Assembly: GCA_019894655.1 (NCBI GenBank)
Contig: JAGXNZ010000210.1
Coordinates: 1-12,157 of the forward strand
Reading direction: 5' to 3'
DNA length: 12,157 nt
DNA from: Promethearchaeota archaeon
GTDB taxonomy: Archaea; Asgardarchaeota; Lokiarchaeia; Sigynarchaeales; SOKP01
Shown here: piece after piece, positions 1-5,959 of the stretch
Position numbering within the stretch: position 1 is the stretch's first letter
Layout: the number at the start of each line of letters is the position of its first letter
Notes under the pieces: model-generated
Told to the model about the DNA's origin: nothing
Databases searched by the model: none
Seen by the model: the letters and a program-made list of their open reading frames with translations, nothing else
Position numbers and translations under genes: made by a program

Positions 1-373
1 CCTTTGCATCGGGGTGAATAAAGACACTTACAATAAGTAACCATTCATCCAGTTTATTCATAGGAATTATATTTTCTTCTACAGCATCGGCTATTGCTTT
101 AGCAACTGCAGCTTGAGCCGGTCCAAAAATCTTATTTGCCTCTTCCATTTTTGAAATTGTTACTTTTGGTATAACAAGACTAATGGGTTTTGTAAGAAGA
201 TTTGGTCTTATGCATGCCAGAAGCCCCCCATGACCTATTGAAGGAGAACTAAGTGCATTTGCAAAAGATACACCAACGGGTCCATCTTTTGAACCAATTA
301 TTAAATCTATGTGAGCTAAATTTTCTTCTGCTCCTAGTAGAGCCTCACCGATGAAGTAGTCACTTTTTGCCAT
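1..373 (-). CDS. fae: Formaldehyde-activating enzyme, Fae (3' part beyond window)
   Basis: I translated this from the ATG at 373 (reading leftwards). It gives 124 codons open to the window edge, so the C-terminus or any fused domain is missing. Fae condenses formaldehyde with tetrahydromethanopterin to methylene-H4MPT in the cytoplasm. Family signatures visible: a YFIGEAL start; AHIDLIIG with His21 at the position of the proposed catalytic histidine; GSKDGPVG at 27-34; RPNLLTKP at 57-63; and GPAQAAVAKAIADAVE at 84-99. A short Fae has about 160-170 aa, and some archaea carry a longer Fae-Hps fusion; this fragment cannot tell them apart. No Shine-Dalgarno is seen before the ATG. An A/T-rich TATA candidate at about 392-404 would give a near-leaderless mRNA, and a second at about 422-431 a short leader. 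The neighbouring gene is divergent. The family call is very sure; the physiological role in this organism is inference. Confidence 0.94.
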   Translation of the reverse strand, partial: MAKSDYFIGEALLGAEENLAHIDLIIGSKDGPVGVSFANALSSPSIGHGGLLACIRPNLLTKPISLVIPKVTISKMEEANKIFGPAQAAVAKAIADAVEENIIPMNKLDEWLLIVSVFIHPDAK

Positions 374-510
374 AATAAATACAAAACCTAATTTTTATTT
401 ATTTTTTTATGTGTTTTAGATATTATAAATCATTTCTTAACTACACTAAATTAGAGTTAATTCTCAGTTATTAATCCTTCTCTCCTTATTAAAAAGAAGT
501 TTTGTAGATA

Positions 511-574
511 ATTATAAATATTAACATTGCTATATACCTCAAAGAATACTCTTTAGTATTCTTCCATAGAGGTG
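511..574 (+). promoter_or_regulatory. Promoter and leader of the 587-886 gene (TATA, palindrome, SD)
   Basis: A TATA-like ATTATAAATA lies at 511-520. Archaeal initiation about 25 bp downstream would fall near 540-546, leaving a leader of roughly 40 nt. A GAGGTG Shine-Dalgarno match is at 569-574, 12 nt before the ATG at 587. A perfect inverted repeat (542-563, separate entry) covers the predicted start site. This is a motif call only; no transcript data. Confidence 0.5.
542..563. repeat. Perfect 9-bp inverted repeat at predicted transcription start
   Basis: The arms AAGAATACT (542-550) and AGTATTCTT (555-563) are exact reverse complements around a CTTT loop. The element lies between the TATA candidate (511-520) and the Shine-Dalgarno (569-574). 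That placement suits either a DNA operator that blocks polymerase or an RNA hairpin in the leader. The sequence is seen directly; the function is inferred. Confidence 0.6.
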
Positions 575-586
575 TGAAAAATAAAT

Positions 587-886
587 ATGTCATATGCCTT
601 ATCAAAGGAGCGATTTCCTAAGAAACCGGATGTAGCATATGTATCAGAAATTTGTAGGAAAGATTTTAAAAAATTTAAAGATAATAACGGAACAGTATTA
701 ATTGACCATCTTAGTTCATTAGTCAAAAATCTTGAAGCTAAAGGGATTGAGACAGACCTATATACAAAACAAAAAGATGCTTTGGAAAATGTAAGTGAAC
801 TGATTAAAATGGGTGCAGAAGATGTAGCTTTTACTCAGTTTACAAAAGCATTTCCGTATTGCCTACCTCATCGATCTATAATTTAG
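587..886 (+). CDS. Uncharacterised 99-aa protein
   Basis: I do not recognise this family. The ATG at 587 is supported by a GAGGTG Shine-Dalgarno 12 nt upstream and a TATA box at 511-520, so the gene looks genuinely expressed. The product is small, soluble and charged: it has no signal peptide or membrane segment, and its middle (about residues 20-80) reads as amphipathic helices rich in Lys, Asp, Glu and Leu. It has two isolated cysteines and no metal-binding motif. The C-terminus is FPYCLPHRSII. The stop at 884-886 overlaps the last codons of the convergent radical SAM gene by 4 bp, so the two transcripts are antisense at their ends. The gene is divergent from fae. It could be a lineage-specific protein; nothing in the sequence assigns a function. 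Confidence 0.65.
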   Translation: MSYALSKERFPKKPDVAYVSEICRKDFKKFKDNNGTVLIDHLSSLVKNLEAKGIETDLYTKQKDALENVSELIKMGAEDVAFTQFTKAFPYCLPHRSII

Positions 887-2229
887 TGCTTTTCAAAAAA
901 TTGTTCAATATCCTTTGCAATTTTATATAACTCCTCAAGTTTCTGAACTGATAGATCAGAAGTTTCAAAAATTATATGCTGACAATCGTATTTAGTAAAA
1001 TTTAATTCAATTATATTAATTTTAAAATCTTCTCTCTCATCCCATAATTTTGATCCCGGATACGGTGTAGCAACAAAGTAGTTTATTTTGTCATTATTAT
1101 CTAATGGTAGCTCTTTAATGAAATCTAAAGTTTCGTGAAAAGTAAATTCAGTTTCTCCAGGTAATCCTAAGACAAAGTAAGCTTGTACGGGGATATTCAC
1201 AGCTTTTAAAAGCTTTATTCCTGAAATTACTCGCTTAGGATCTTGGTATTTCAAATTCTTTTTCAACACACTTAAGCTAGCAGATTCAATACCAGTGGCG
1301 ATGAGCTTACAACCCGCTTCTTTAAGCAAACGAGCATCCTCAGCAGAAATACTATCGACGCGTAGTTCACATCCCCAAGGTATTTCGATCTTATTGTCAA
1401 TAAACAATCGGCAAAAGTTGCGAAAGAATTTTCTATCTATGTTTATGTTATCGTAAAAGTTGATATAGTTGTACGTTTGATAAGAAATTATATCTCTGAT
1501 TTCAGATAAAATTGAATCCAAACTTCTAATCCTAGTTTTTGGAAACAATTTTTGCCTTGAACAGAATGAGCAGGCGTTGGGACATCCCCTATTGATTATC
1601 ACGCTTGCTACCCTATAATAAAAGTTTTTCTGGGATAGGAGGTATCTTGTCGGTATCGGGATTGTTTCTATATCAATAGGTTTTGGAACTCCCGTGAACC
1701 TAACCTTTCCTTCTAAATTCCTATAGGCTAAACCCCTAATTGCATCCAATTTTTTTTCGAAAGCTTGAGAGCTCATTAATTCGTTTTTATTTCGTATGAT
1801 TAGATTCACTAATTCAAGGAATGATGTTTCCGATTCGCCTACACATATAAAATCGATTGTGGGTTCAATTTTTAGAATCTCATGGTACTGAAATGAAACA
1901 TGAGGACCTCCAAGAACTATAATCTTCTCTCGATTAGATTTTTTTATCAATTCAGCAATTTGTTTAGCCAGATAAAAGGTATTAGTAAGCGAAGTAATAC
2001 CTATAATATCGTGTCTTTTGGTTTTTTCAAGAATAACATCTTTGATGAACTCACTATTAAGATCGTCATCCTGCTCTAAATAAAATTGCTCTAAATCCAA
2101 AATTTCTACTGATAAATTATAACGCTCCAAAACAGCTGCTAAATATAAAATCCCAAGACTGGGCTCCCTAAAAAACTCAGATTGAAATTCAGAAGGTTTT
2201 GTAGTTTTTGGATTTATTAAAAGAATCAT
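883..2229 (-). CDS. B12-binding / radical SAM superfamily protein
   Basis: 448 aa, ATG at 2229. Residues 1-140 form a cobalamin-binding-like Rossmann domain: the MILLINP start, SLGILYLAAVLE at 24-35, GGPHVS at 107-112 and VGESE at 130-134, all typical of this superfamily. Residues about 205-400 form the radical SAM barrel, with CPNACSFC (Cys216, Cys220, Cys223) binding the 4Fe-4S cluster that cleaves S-adenosylmethionine; GLPGET follows later in the barrel. Such enzymes typically methylate or rearrange unreactive carbons (lipids, tetrapyrroles, cofactors, natural products), but the substrate cannot be read from sequence. It lies 53 bp downstream of the gelsolin-like gene on the same strand, possibly cotranscribed, and overlaps the convergent 99-aa gene by 4 bp. 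The family call is confident; the specific reaction is unknown. Confidence 0.9.
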   Translation of the reverse strand: MILLINPKTTKPSEFQSEFFREPSLGILYLAAVLERYNLSVEILDLEQFYLEQDDDLNSEFIKDVILEKTKRHDIIGITSLTNTFYLAKQIAELIKKSNREKIIVLGGPHVSFQYHEILKIEPTIDFICVGESETSFLELVNLIIRNKNELMSSQAFEKKLDAIRGLAYRNLEGKVRFTGVPKPIDIETIPIPTRYLLSQKNFYYRVASVIINRGCPNACSFCSRQKLFPKTRIRSLDSILSEIRDIISYQTYNYINFYDNINIDRKFFRNFCRLFIDNKIEIPWGCELRVDSISAEDARLLKEAGCKLIATGIESASLSVLKKNLKYQDPKRVISGIKLLKAVNIPVQAYFVLGLPGETEFTFHETLDFIKELPLDNNDKINYFVATPYPGSKLWDEREDFKINIIELNFTKYDCQHIIFETSDLSVQKLEELYKIAKDIEQFFEKH

Positions 2230-2282
2230 GTTAATTATTTATGATTAGATTATTTATTTTCAGTCTTCTTTTTATCTCCAGC

Positions 2283-3104
2283 TTATTTAGCATCATTGCC
2301 ACTTTTATCCTCTGACTCTACATCTGGCAGTGAATTGGGAATTTGGAAAGCTGTCATCAATTTATCCATGTCTCCCTTGTTACTTATTTTTTCTTCGTGA
2401 ATAATAGGTGTTTTAATGCGAATAACAGGCAATTTATCATATTTGTGCACATAAAGTTCAATCCCTTGGATGGTTCGATTCTTTACCACAACTCTAGTCG
2501 AGTAATTACGATCATCAAACAAATTGAAACCATTGTTCAATCTCCCCATTTTCACTAAATTTGTTGAATATTTTTCCTCTTTGAGGATTGTTTTTGGAGT
2601 ATCTTCTTCGGAGTAAATATTACCTGCTATCATGAGAAAAATTCTTTTTAAATCTTCCGGTTGAGCATATGAATTAATAATTTCCAAAGCTTTATTGAAT
2701 CTGGGATTATGAACGCTTATATATGCTGATGTATTTTGCGTTGCTGATTTAGAAAAATCTTTTTTATTGATTGTCTCCGCTTTTCCTGGTCCGATAGTTT
2801 TACCCAACACTTCTTGAAACTCGGGATCGTCCATAGAATATTTATTTAACGCGAAAACTCTATAAAATATTCCTATCTGCTTACGTAACATTCCAGCTAG
2901 GATTCCACCAAAAATTTGAAGTTTAAAAGAGCTATTCTGGCCATTAAAAGTCCAAATTCTCTTAGTATCGTGATCTACTAGCAAATAGACCTTATGACTA
3001 TTCATGTTTTTAATTACATCAGAAACTAATTCTCCCTCCTCGACTTCTACAGTTAGAAAAAATGGATCTTCTCTCACTTCTAGTACTTCAAAAATCTGTG
3101 TCAT
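2283..3104 (-). CDS. Uncharacterised protein with gelsolin-like N-terminal region
   Basis: 273 aa from the ATG at 3104. A TTG five codons upstream (3119) is possible, but a TATA-like stretch at 3129-3138 places transcription start at about the ATG, favouring a leaderless mRNA. There are no membrane segments. In the N-terminal third (about residues 35-75), KVYLLVDHDTKRIWTFNG followed by NSS and an Ala/Gly/Leu-rich helix resembles the gelsolin repeat pattern (YLLD, then a short turn, I-x-x-W-x-G, then a long helix). Gelsolin-domain proteins that bind actin are known from Asgard archaea. The C-terminal half (about 150-245) is a second, beta-rich region that I do not recognise. The protein ends in an acidic/lysine-rich tail. 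Past the TAA at 2283-2285 the same frame stays open for 10 more charged codons. The gene is real; the gelsolin assignment is tentative and should be tested by profile or structure comparison. Confidence 0.7.
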   Translation of the reverse strand: MTQIFEVLEVREDPFFLTVEVEEGELVSDVIKNMNSHKVYLLVDHDTKRIWTFNGQNSSFKLQIFGGILAGMLRKQIGIFYRVFALNKYSMDDPEFQEVLGKTIGPGKAETINKKDFSKSATQNTSAYISVHNPRFNKALEIINSYAQPEDLKRIFLMIAGNIYSEEDTPKTILKEEKYSTNLVKMGRLNNGFNLFDDRNYSTRVVVKNRTIQGIELYVHKYDKLPVIRIKTPIIHEEKISNKGDMDKLMTAFQIPNSLPDVESEDKSGNDAK

Positions 3105-3128
3105 ATAGATTAATCCCAATTTAAGTGT

Positions 3129-3138
3129 ATATTTTTAA
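3129..3138 (-). promoter_or_regulatory. TATA box of the 2283-3104 gene
   Basis: On the minus strand, TTAAAAATAT lies centred about 30 bp upstream of the ATG at 3104. This fits a leaderless or very short-leader transcript and argues against the TTG start at 3119. Motif and spacing only. Confidence 0.45.
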
Positions 3139-3238
3139 TAGGAGATGATCTTTAAAATAAATTGTATTTTTTTCCGTAAATTAATAATTTGTGTTCTTTG
3201 AACTCAAAATCAATAAAATTTTTAAATTTTAGGATATT

Positions 3239-3280
3239 ACTCATAGTAATTTCCTTTTTATTAGTTCGATAACTATGAGT
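3239..3280. repeat. 9-bp inverted repeat enclosing the rps6e start codon
   Basis: ACTCATAGT (3239-3247) and ACTATGAGT (3272-3280) are exact reverse complements separated by 24 nt. The right arm contains the ATG of rps6e (3275-3277). A nested palindrome, ATTACT-CAT-AGTAAT, occupies 3236-3250. If the leader starts at or before 3239, the RNA could fold to hide the start codon. A TATA candidate at about 3217-3226 puts the start near 3240-3247, so it is borderline whether the full left arm is transcribed. Confidence 0.4.
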
Positions 3281-3682
3281 TCAGAGAAAAGAGTATACCG
3301 GCTTAATATTTCTGGTGGAAACACAGGTCCCGGAAAAGGCTTATCTAAGCAAATTGAAATTGACGAAAAAAAATCGCGCCTTTTTGAAGGGAAAAAGATT
3401 GGGGAATCGATAAATGGTGGTCTAATTGGATTTCCTAATTACGAATTCGAAATAACCGGAGGCTCCGATGCTTCGGGATTCCCAATGAGAAAGGATGTTC
3501 ACGGCCCCGTAAAGAAAAAGATTCTCGTTTCAAAAAGAGGGATTGGATATAAACCGAAAAGAAAAGGACAGAAGCGAAGAAAGACAGTTCGTGGAAGCGA
3601 GGTAAGTTATGATATGGTGCTCCTAAACCTTAAAGTATTAAAATATGGAGATACCGAACTTTTTAAAATAACAAAGGAATAA
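3275..3682 (+). CDS. rps6e: Small ribosomal subunit protein eS6
   Basis: 135 aa, close to the usual length for archaeal S6e (about 125-135, much shorter than the eukaryal form with its phosphorylated tail). It binds 16S rRNA in the 30S subunit body. Diagnostic stretches: GKKIGESINGGLIG at about 39-52, and EITGGSDASGFPMRKDVHGP at about 58-77, the family hallmark, followed by a basic GYKPKRKGQKRRKTVRG segment. The ATG at 3275 gives the normal N-terminus. No clear Shine-Dalgarno precedes it; a T/A-rich TATA candidate lies at about 3217-3226, and a 9-bp inverted repeat covers the start codon. rpl24e follows after 33 bp on the same strand, probably in one transcript. Confidence 0.97.
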   Translation: MSSEKRVYRLNISGGNTGPGKGLSKQIEIDEKKSRLFEGKKIGESINGGLIGFPNYEFEITGGSDASGFPMRKDVHGPVKKKILVSKRGIGYKPKRKGQKRRKTVRGSEVSYDMVLLNLKVLKYGDTELFKITKE

Positions 3683-3715
3683 AAACAATATTTAACAGAG
3701 TGAGATGACACATCC

Positions 3716-3898
3716 ATGGTTAAAGTAAAAAAATGCTCTTTTTGTGGCTACGATATCCCAATCGGAAAAGGACACATGTATATCAAAAAAGATGGTACAA
3801 TCTTTAACTTTTGCACTCATAAATGTAGAACTGCTACGATAGTTCAGAAACGAAACCCGCGTAAAGTGCGATGGACAGCGCTCTATGGGAAAGAATAA
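3716..3898 (+). CDS. rpl24e: Large ribosomal subunit protein eL24
   Basis: 60 aa, the normal size of archaeal L24e, a 50S protein at the interface with the small subunit. The zinc finger is intact: Cys7-x2-Cys10 and Cys33-x3-Cys37, with the flanking family sequences CSFCGYDIPIGKGHMYI and FNFCTHKCR. The basic tail QKRNPRKVRWT also matches the family. The gene lies 33 bp after rps6e. In many archaea rpl24e instead follows rps28e; here rps28e is 1.3 kb away, paired with rpl7ae, so the usual L7Ae-S28e-L24e set is split. Confidence 0.97.
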   Translation: MVKVKKCSFCGYDIPIGKGHMYIKKDGTIFNFCTHKCRTATIVQKRNPRKVRWTALYGKE

Positions 3899-3943
3899 TT
3901 ATAATTATATAATTAAATACATTTTATCACTCTAAATTATAAC

Positions 3944-3951
3944 TTTAAATA
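3944..3951 (+). promoter_or_regulatory. TATA box of the flavodoxin gene
   Basis: TTTAAATA, a close match to the archaeal TATA consensus, lies 40-47 bp before the flavodoxin ATG at 3991. It predicts a leader of about 15-20 nt containing only a weak GGT-type ribosome-binding site. An intact promoter suggests the gene was recently functional, or that the frameshift is artefactual. Confidence 0.5.
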
Positions 3952-3990
3952 AAACTGTTATTTAATTTTAAAAAAAAGGTAAGTAAAAAA

Positions 3991-4436
3991 ATGAAAGTTT
4001 TGATTGTGTTCGATACTAAACATGGAAACACCCAACAGGTTGCTGAATTAATTGCTGATGGAATTAACACAGTTGAGGGCAACGAAACAAAAGTTTTGAA
4101 TGTAAACGATTTTGATCCTAACGAAGATACGACTTAATATTAATTGGATCTCCAAACCATGTGGGAAGCCATGTAAAGAGTATTAAAAAATTAATAAAAA
4201 ATCTCTCAAGTTCTACTGTAAAAGGTAATTCATTTGCTGCTTTTGATACCCATATGGGAAAAGACTTTGAAAAAGCTGTTAAGAAGATGGAAAAACAAAT
4301 AATTGAGAATTTCCCAAATTCAACTATGGCTCTTCCTGGGTTATCAATAAAAGTTGGTGGAATGAAAGGCCCAATTGTAGAAGAAGATTTGTCAAAATGT
4401 AAAGAATACGGAATTAAATTGGCTAAGAAAGGGTAA
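3991..4436 (+). pseudogene. Flavodoxin-family protein, broken by a 1-base frameshift
   Basis: The reading frame from ATG 3991 encodes a flavodoxin N-terminus: MKVLIVFDTKHGNTQQVAEL, where TKHGNT is the FMN phosphate-binding loop. It stops at TAA 4135-4137 after 48 codons. In the +2 frame the match resumes at 4128 with YDLILIGSPNHVGS, the family's second flavin-contact strand and loop, and continues without interruption to the TAA at 4434-4436. One missing base at about 4126-4130 (for example GAT-ACGAC for GAT-TACGAC) explains everything; the repaired protein would be 148 aa, normal for a short-chain flavodoxin. Flavodoxins carry one or two electrons by way of FMN. No slippery heptamer is visible, so programmed frameshifting is unlikely. 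Either a fresh null mutation or a sequencing error is possible; everything outside the lesion looks well preserved. Confidence 0.85.
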
Positions 4437-4474
4437 ACGACTACTATTAGAACTAATATTTCTATATTCTATTC

Positions 4475-4483
4475 TTTTTTTTT
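4475..4483 (+). terminator. Poly-T terminator after flavodoxin
   Basis: Nine consecutive T residues on the plus strand, 38 bp after the flavodoxin stop and just before the convergent rpoN stop. Archaeal polymerase terminates on such T-runs without needing a hairpin. Confidence 0.5.
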
Positions 4484-4486
4484 AAA

Positions 4487-4687
4487 TTACTGCAACCTTG
4501 GGAACTTCAAAAGATCGTCGATTAAATCTACATGTCCAACAATCATGCGTTGGCAGCAGAATCTTTCGAGACCCAATTTTTTAAAAGCTTCCTTTGCGGG
4601 TTCGCCTTTTTCTATTAGTTCTAAATAGGGCTTATAAGAGGAAGCGATTTCTTTGCCACAAGAGAAGCACCGAATTGGAATAATCAT
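4487..4687 (-). CDS. rpoN: DNA-directed RNA polymerase subunit N (Rpo10)
   Basis: 66 aa from the ATG at 4687, giving the standard N-terminus MIIPIRCFSCGK. Upstream in-frame codons add a non-homologous hydrophobic leader and are discarded. This is the archaeal homologue of eukaryal Rpb10, a core assembly subunit of RNA polymerase. The zinc-bundle ligands are all present: Cys7, Cys10, Cys44 and Cys45, in the patterns CFSC and RFCCQRM. Length matches the family (about 55-75 aa). In many archaea rpoN sits in an S9/L13-type operon; here it is alone, facing the flavodoxin gene and divergent from rpl7ae, so it is transcribed on its own. Confidence 0.97.
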   Translation of the reverse strand: MIIPIRCFSCGKEIASSYKPYLELIEKGEPAKEAFKKLGLERFCCQRMIVGHVDLIDDLLKFPRLQ

Positions 4688-4831
4688 TATGAATAAATAA
4701 AAGAATGATTCTAAAAAAATTTTACTATTAATCCAAACCAAAAATTTTATTTTATATCCGTTATTAAATACAACATTAAAATCGATGATTTATGATAATA
4801 TATTAAAAATATATATTGGAAAGAGAAAAAA

Positions 4832-5203
4832 ATGAGTTATATAAAATTTAAAGTCCCTGATGCTTTAAAAAATGGCATTAAAGACGCTTTATCCACGATT
4901 TCTGGAACGCGAGATTCAAAGATAAGGAAAGGAATGAATGAGGTAACGAAATCAATAGAGAGAAGTCTCGCAAAACTCGTCATCATGGCAGAGGATGTTA
5001 GCCCACCAGAAATTTTATTTCACGTTCCTTTGTTGTGCGAAGAAAAGTCAATTCCATATGGTTATGTATCCACGAAGAAAGAATTAGGAAATTCAGCCCG
5101 TATTAAAATAGCTTCTTCTGCCATCGCAATTGAGAATGTAGGAACTGGAAACGATAAAGCTTTAGATGAAATTTTAAAGAAGTTAGAAGCATTAAAAAAA
5201 TAA
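4832..5203 (+). CDS. rpl7ae: Large ribosomal subunit protein eL8 / L7Ae, kink-turn RNA binder
   Basis: 123 aa, the normal length. L7Ae binds kink-turns in 23S rRNA, C/D and H/ACA guide RNAs and archaeal RNase P RNA. Clear family blocks: KIRKGMNEVTKSIER at 30-44 (the RNA-binding helix), AKLVIMAEDVSPPEI at 47-61, LLCEEKSIPYGYV at 67-79, and KKELG at 82-86. One oddity: residue 35 is Met where archaeal proteins usually have Ala or Thr in the K-G-(A/T)-N-E motif. Immediately upstream is an AT-rich TATA-like region around 4800-4813 and a weak GGAAAG ribosome-binding site. rps28e follows after 23 bp, a conserved archaeal pairing. Confidence 0.97.
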   Translation: MSYIKFKVPDALKNGIKDALSTISGTRDSKIRKGMNEVTKSIERSLAKLVIMAEDVSPPEILFHVPLLCEEKSIPYGYVSTKKELGNSARIKIASSAIAIENVGTGNDKALDEILKKLEALKK

Positions 5204-5226
5204 TTTGGTGAAGCACCTTAGCAAAA

Positions 5227-5463
5227 ATGGAGAAGTCAAAAGGAGGAGAAACACGTGATTATTCAATTCCCGCTGAAGTCATTCAAATCGTTGGTAGAAC
5301 GGGATTAACAGGGGAGATCAGCCAAATTAAGGTAAGGATTCTTGAAGGTCCTGATCGCAATCGAATTCTTACGAGAAATGTTAAAGGACCAATACAGGTT
5401 AGCGATACAGTTATCTTACGAGAAGTAGAACGAGAAGCGCGAAAAATTCGCAGAAGAAGATAA
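5227..5463 (+). CDS. rps28e: Small ribosomal subunit protein eS28
   Basis: 78 aa, within the normal range (about 65-80). S28e is a small OB-fold protein of the 30S head near the mRNA exit. Family hallmarks: [27 protein letters not shown], here about residues 15-41, then [12 protein letters not shown] and the C-terminal block [15 protein letters not shown]. The N-terminal dozen residues ([12 protein letters not shown]) are slightly longer than in many archaea. A GGTG Shine-Dalgarno match is at 5207-5210, 16 nt before the ATG, a rather long spacing. It lies 23 bp after rpl7ae, presumably in the same transcript, and is followed by two T-runs. Confidence 0.97.
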   Translation: MEKSKGGETRDYSIPAEVIQIVGRTGLTGEISQIKVRILEGPDRNRILTRNVKGPIQVSDTVILREVEREARKIRRRR

Positions 5464-5486
5464 TTTTTTTATGCTATTTCTTTTTT
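5464..5486 (+). terminator. Two poly-T runs ending the rpl7ae-rps28e operon
   Basis: Seven Ts (5464-5470) directly after the rps28e stop and six Ts at 5481-5486 fit a bipartite archaeal T-run terminator. The second run overlaps the stop region of the convergent ribbon-helix-helix gene. Confidence 0.55.
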
Positions 5487-5652
5487 AATCCTCAAAGAAT
5501 CCTAATAGTTGCAGATTTTTATATTCAGTATGAAAGAACTCCCTAAGAGCAATTCTGATTGCCTCTGAGCGGCTGGGAACGATTTTCATTTTAATTAATT
5601 TTTGAATATTTACATCATATATATCAGGAATATTGATAGTTATATTTTGCAT
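5485..5652 (-). CDS. Ribbon-helix-helix (CopG/Arc-type) DNA-binding protein
   Basis: 55 aa from the ATG at 5652. A GTG at 5697 would add 15 lysine-rich residues; neither start has a clear Shine-Dalgarno. The chain fits a minimal ribbon-helix-helix dimer: an N-terminal strand (NITINIP, residues 3-9) that would enter the major groove, helix 1 (NIQKLIKMKI, about 15-24), the turn PSRSEAIR (26-33, the most conserved motif of the family) and helix 2 (AIRIALREFFHTEY). Such proteins are usually local repressors; the target is unknown. It is convergent with rps28e and stands alone, with no toxin gene beside it, so I read it as a stand-alone regulator and not an antitoxin. Family confident, role not. 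Confidence 0.85.
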   Translation of the reverse strand: MQNITINIPDIYDVNIQKLIKMKIVPSRSEAIRIALREFFHTEYKNLQLLGFFED

Positions 5653-5959
5653 TGTAGGTTTTTTCTCTTTCTTAGGATTCGACAAAAGTAAATTCACTAA
5701 AGTTATTAATTTTCAAAAGGAAGTTCAGAAAAGTGTAATAACTAGTAAGAAAATTTATCTTATAATATTAACCCTTAACTAAATCCAACTTTTTGATAAT
5801 AAAATATAAGTTAACCTTGTATATAAAATTATCTCTCTAAATTTAAAGGCTTTTAAAGGTCCCTATATCAGATATAAATAATTTTGATGCCTTTATCTTT
5901 AAAATGAACATTTAATGTTATTAATATAAAGTCGGCTGAAAAATTTTTATTTTTACGAT
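5653..5959. other. Intergenic AT-rich stretch between the RHH gene and bud32
   Basis: About 300 bp with no credible coding frame on either strand and no RNA gene that I can fold. It must hold the promoter of the minus-strand RHH gene on its left side and the 3' end of the bud32 transcript on its right. A short perfect palindrome, AACATT-T-AATGTT, lies at 5907-5919, and TTTAAAGG occurs twice in tandem around 5842-5859. Both could be chance in DNA this AT-rich. Confidence 0.5.

Noticed and set aside
2343..2558. Plus-strand 71-codon frame antisense to the gelsolin-like gene
   Set aside because: Low-complexity translation lying wholly inside a better-supported gene, with no ribosome-binding site of note.
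4120..4140. Programmed ribosomal frameshift in the flavodoxin gene
   Set aside because: No slippery heptamer or obvious downstream stimulatory hairpin; flavodoxins are not known to be frameshifted, so mutation or sequencing error is simpler.
4688..4741. Longer RpoN start adding 18 hydrophobic residues
   Set aside because: RpoN N-termini are strongly conserved and begin MIIPIRC, matching the ATG at 4687.
5485..5652. RHH protein as an antitoxin of a toxin-antitoxin pair
   Set aside because: No toxin-sized frame lies next to it on the same strand; its neighbours are rps28e (convergent) and a non-coding stretch.
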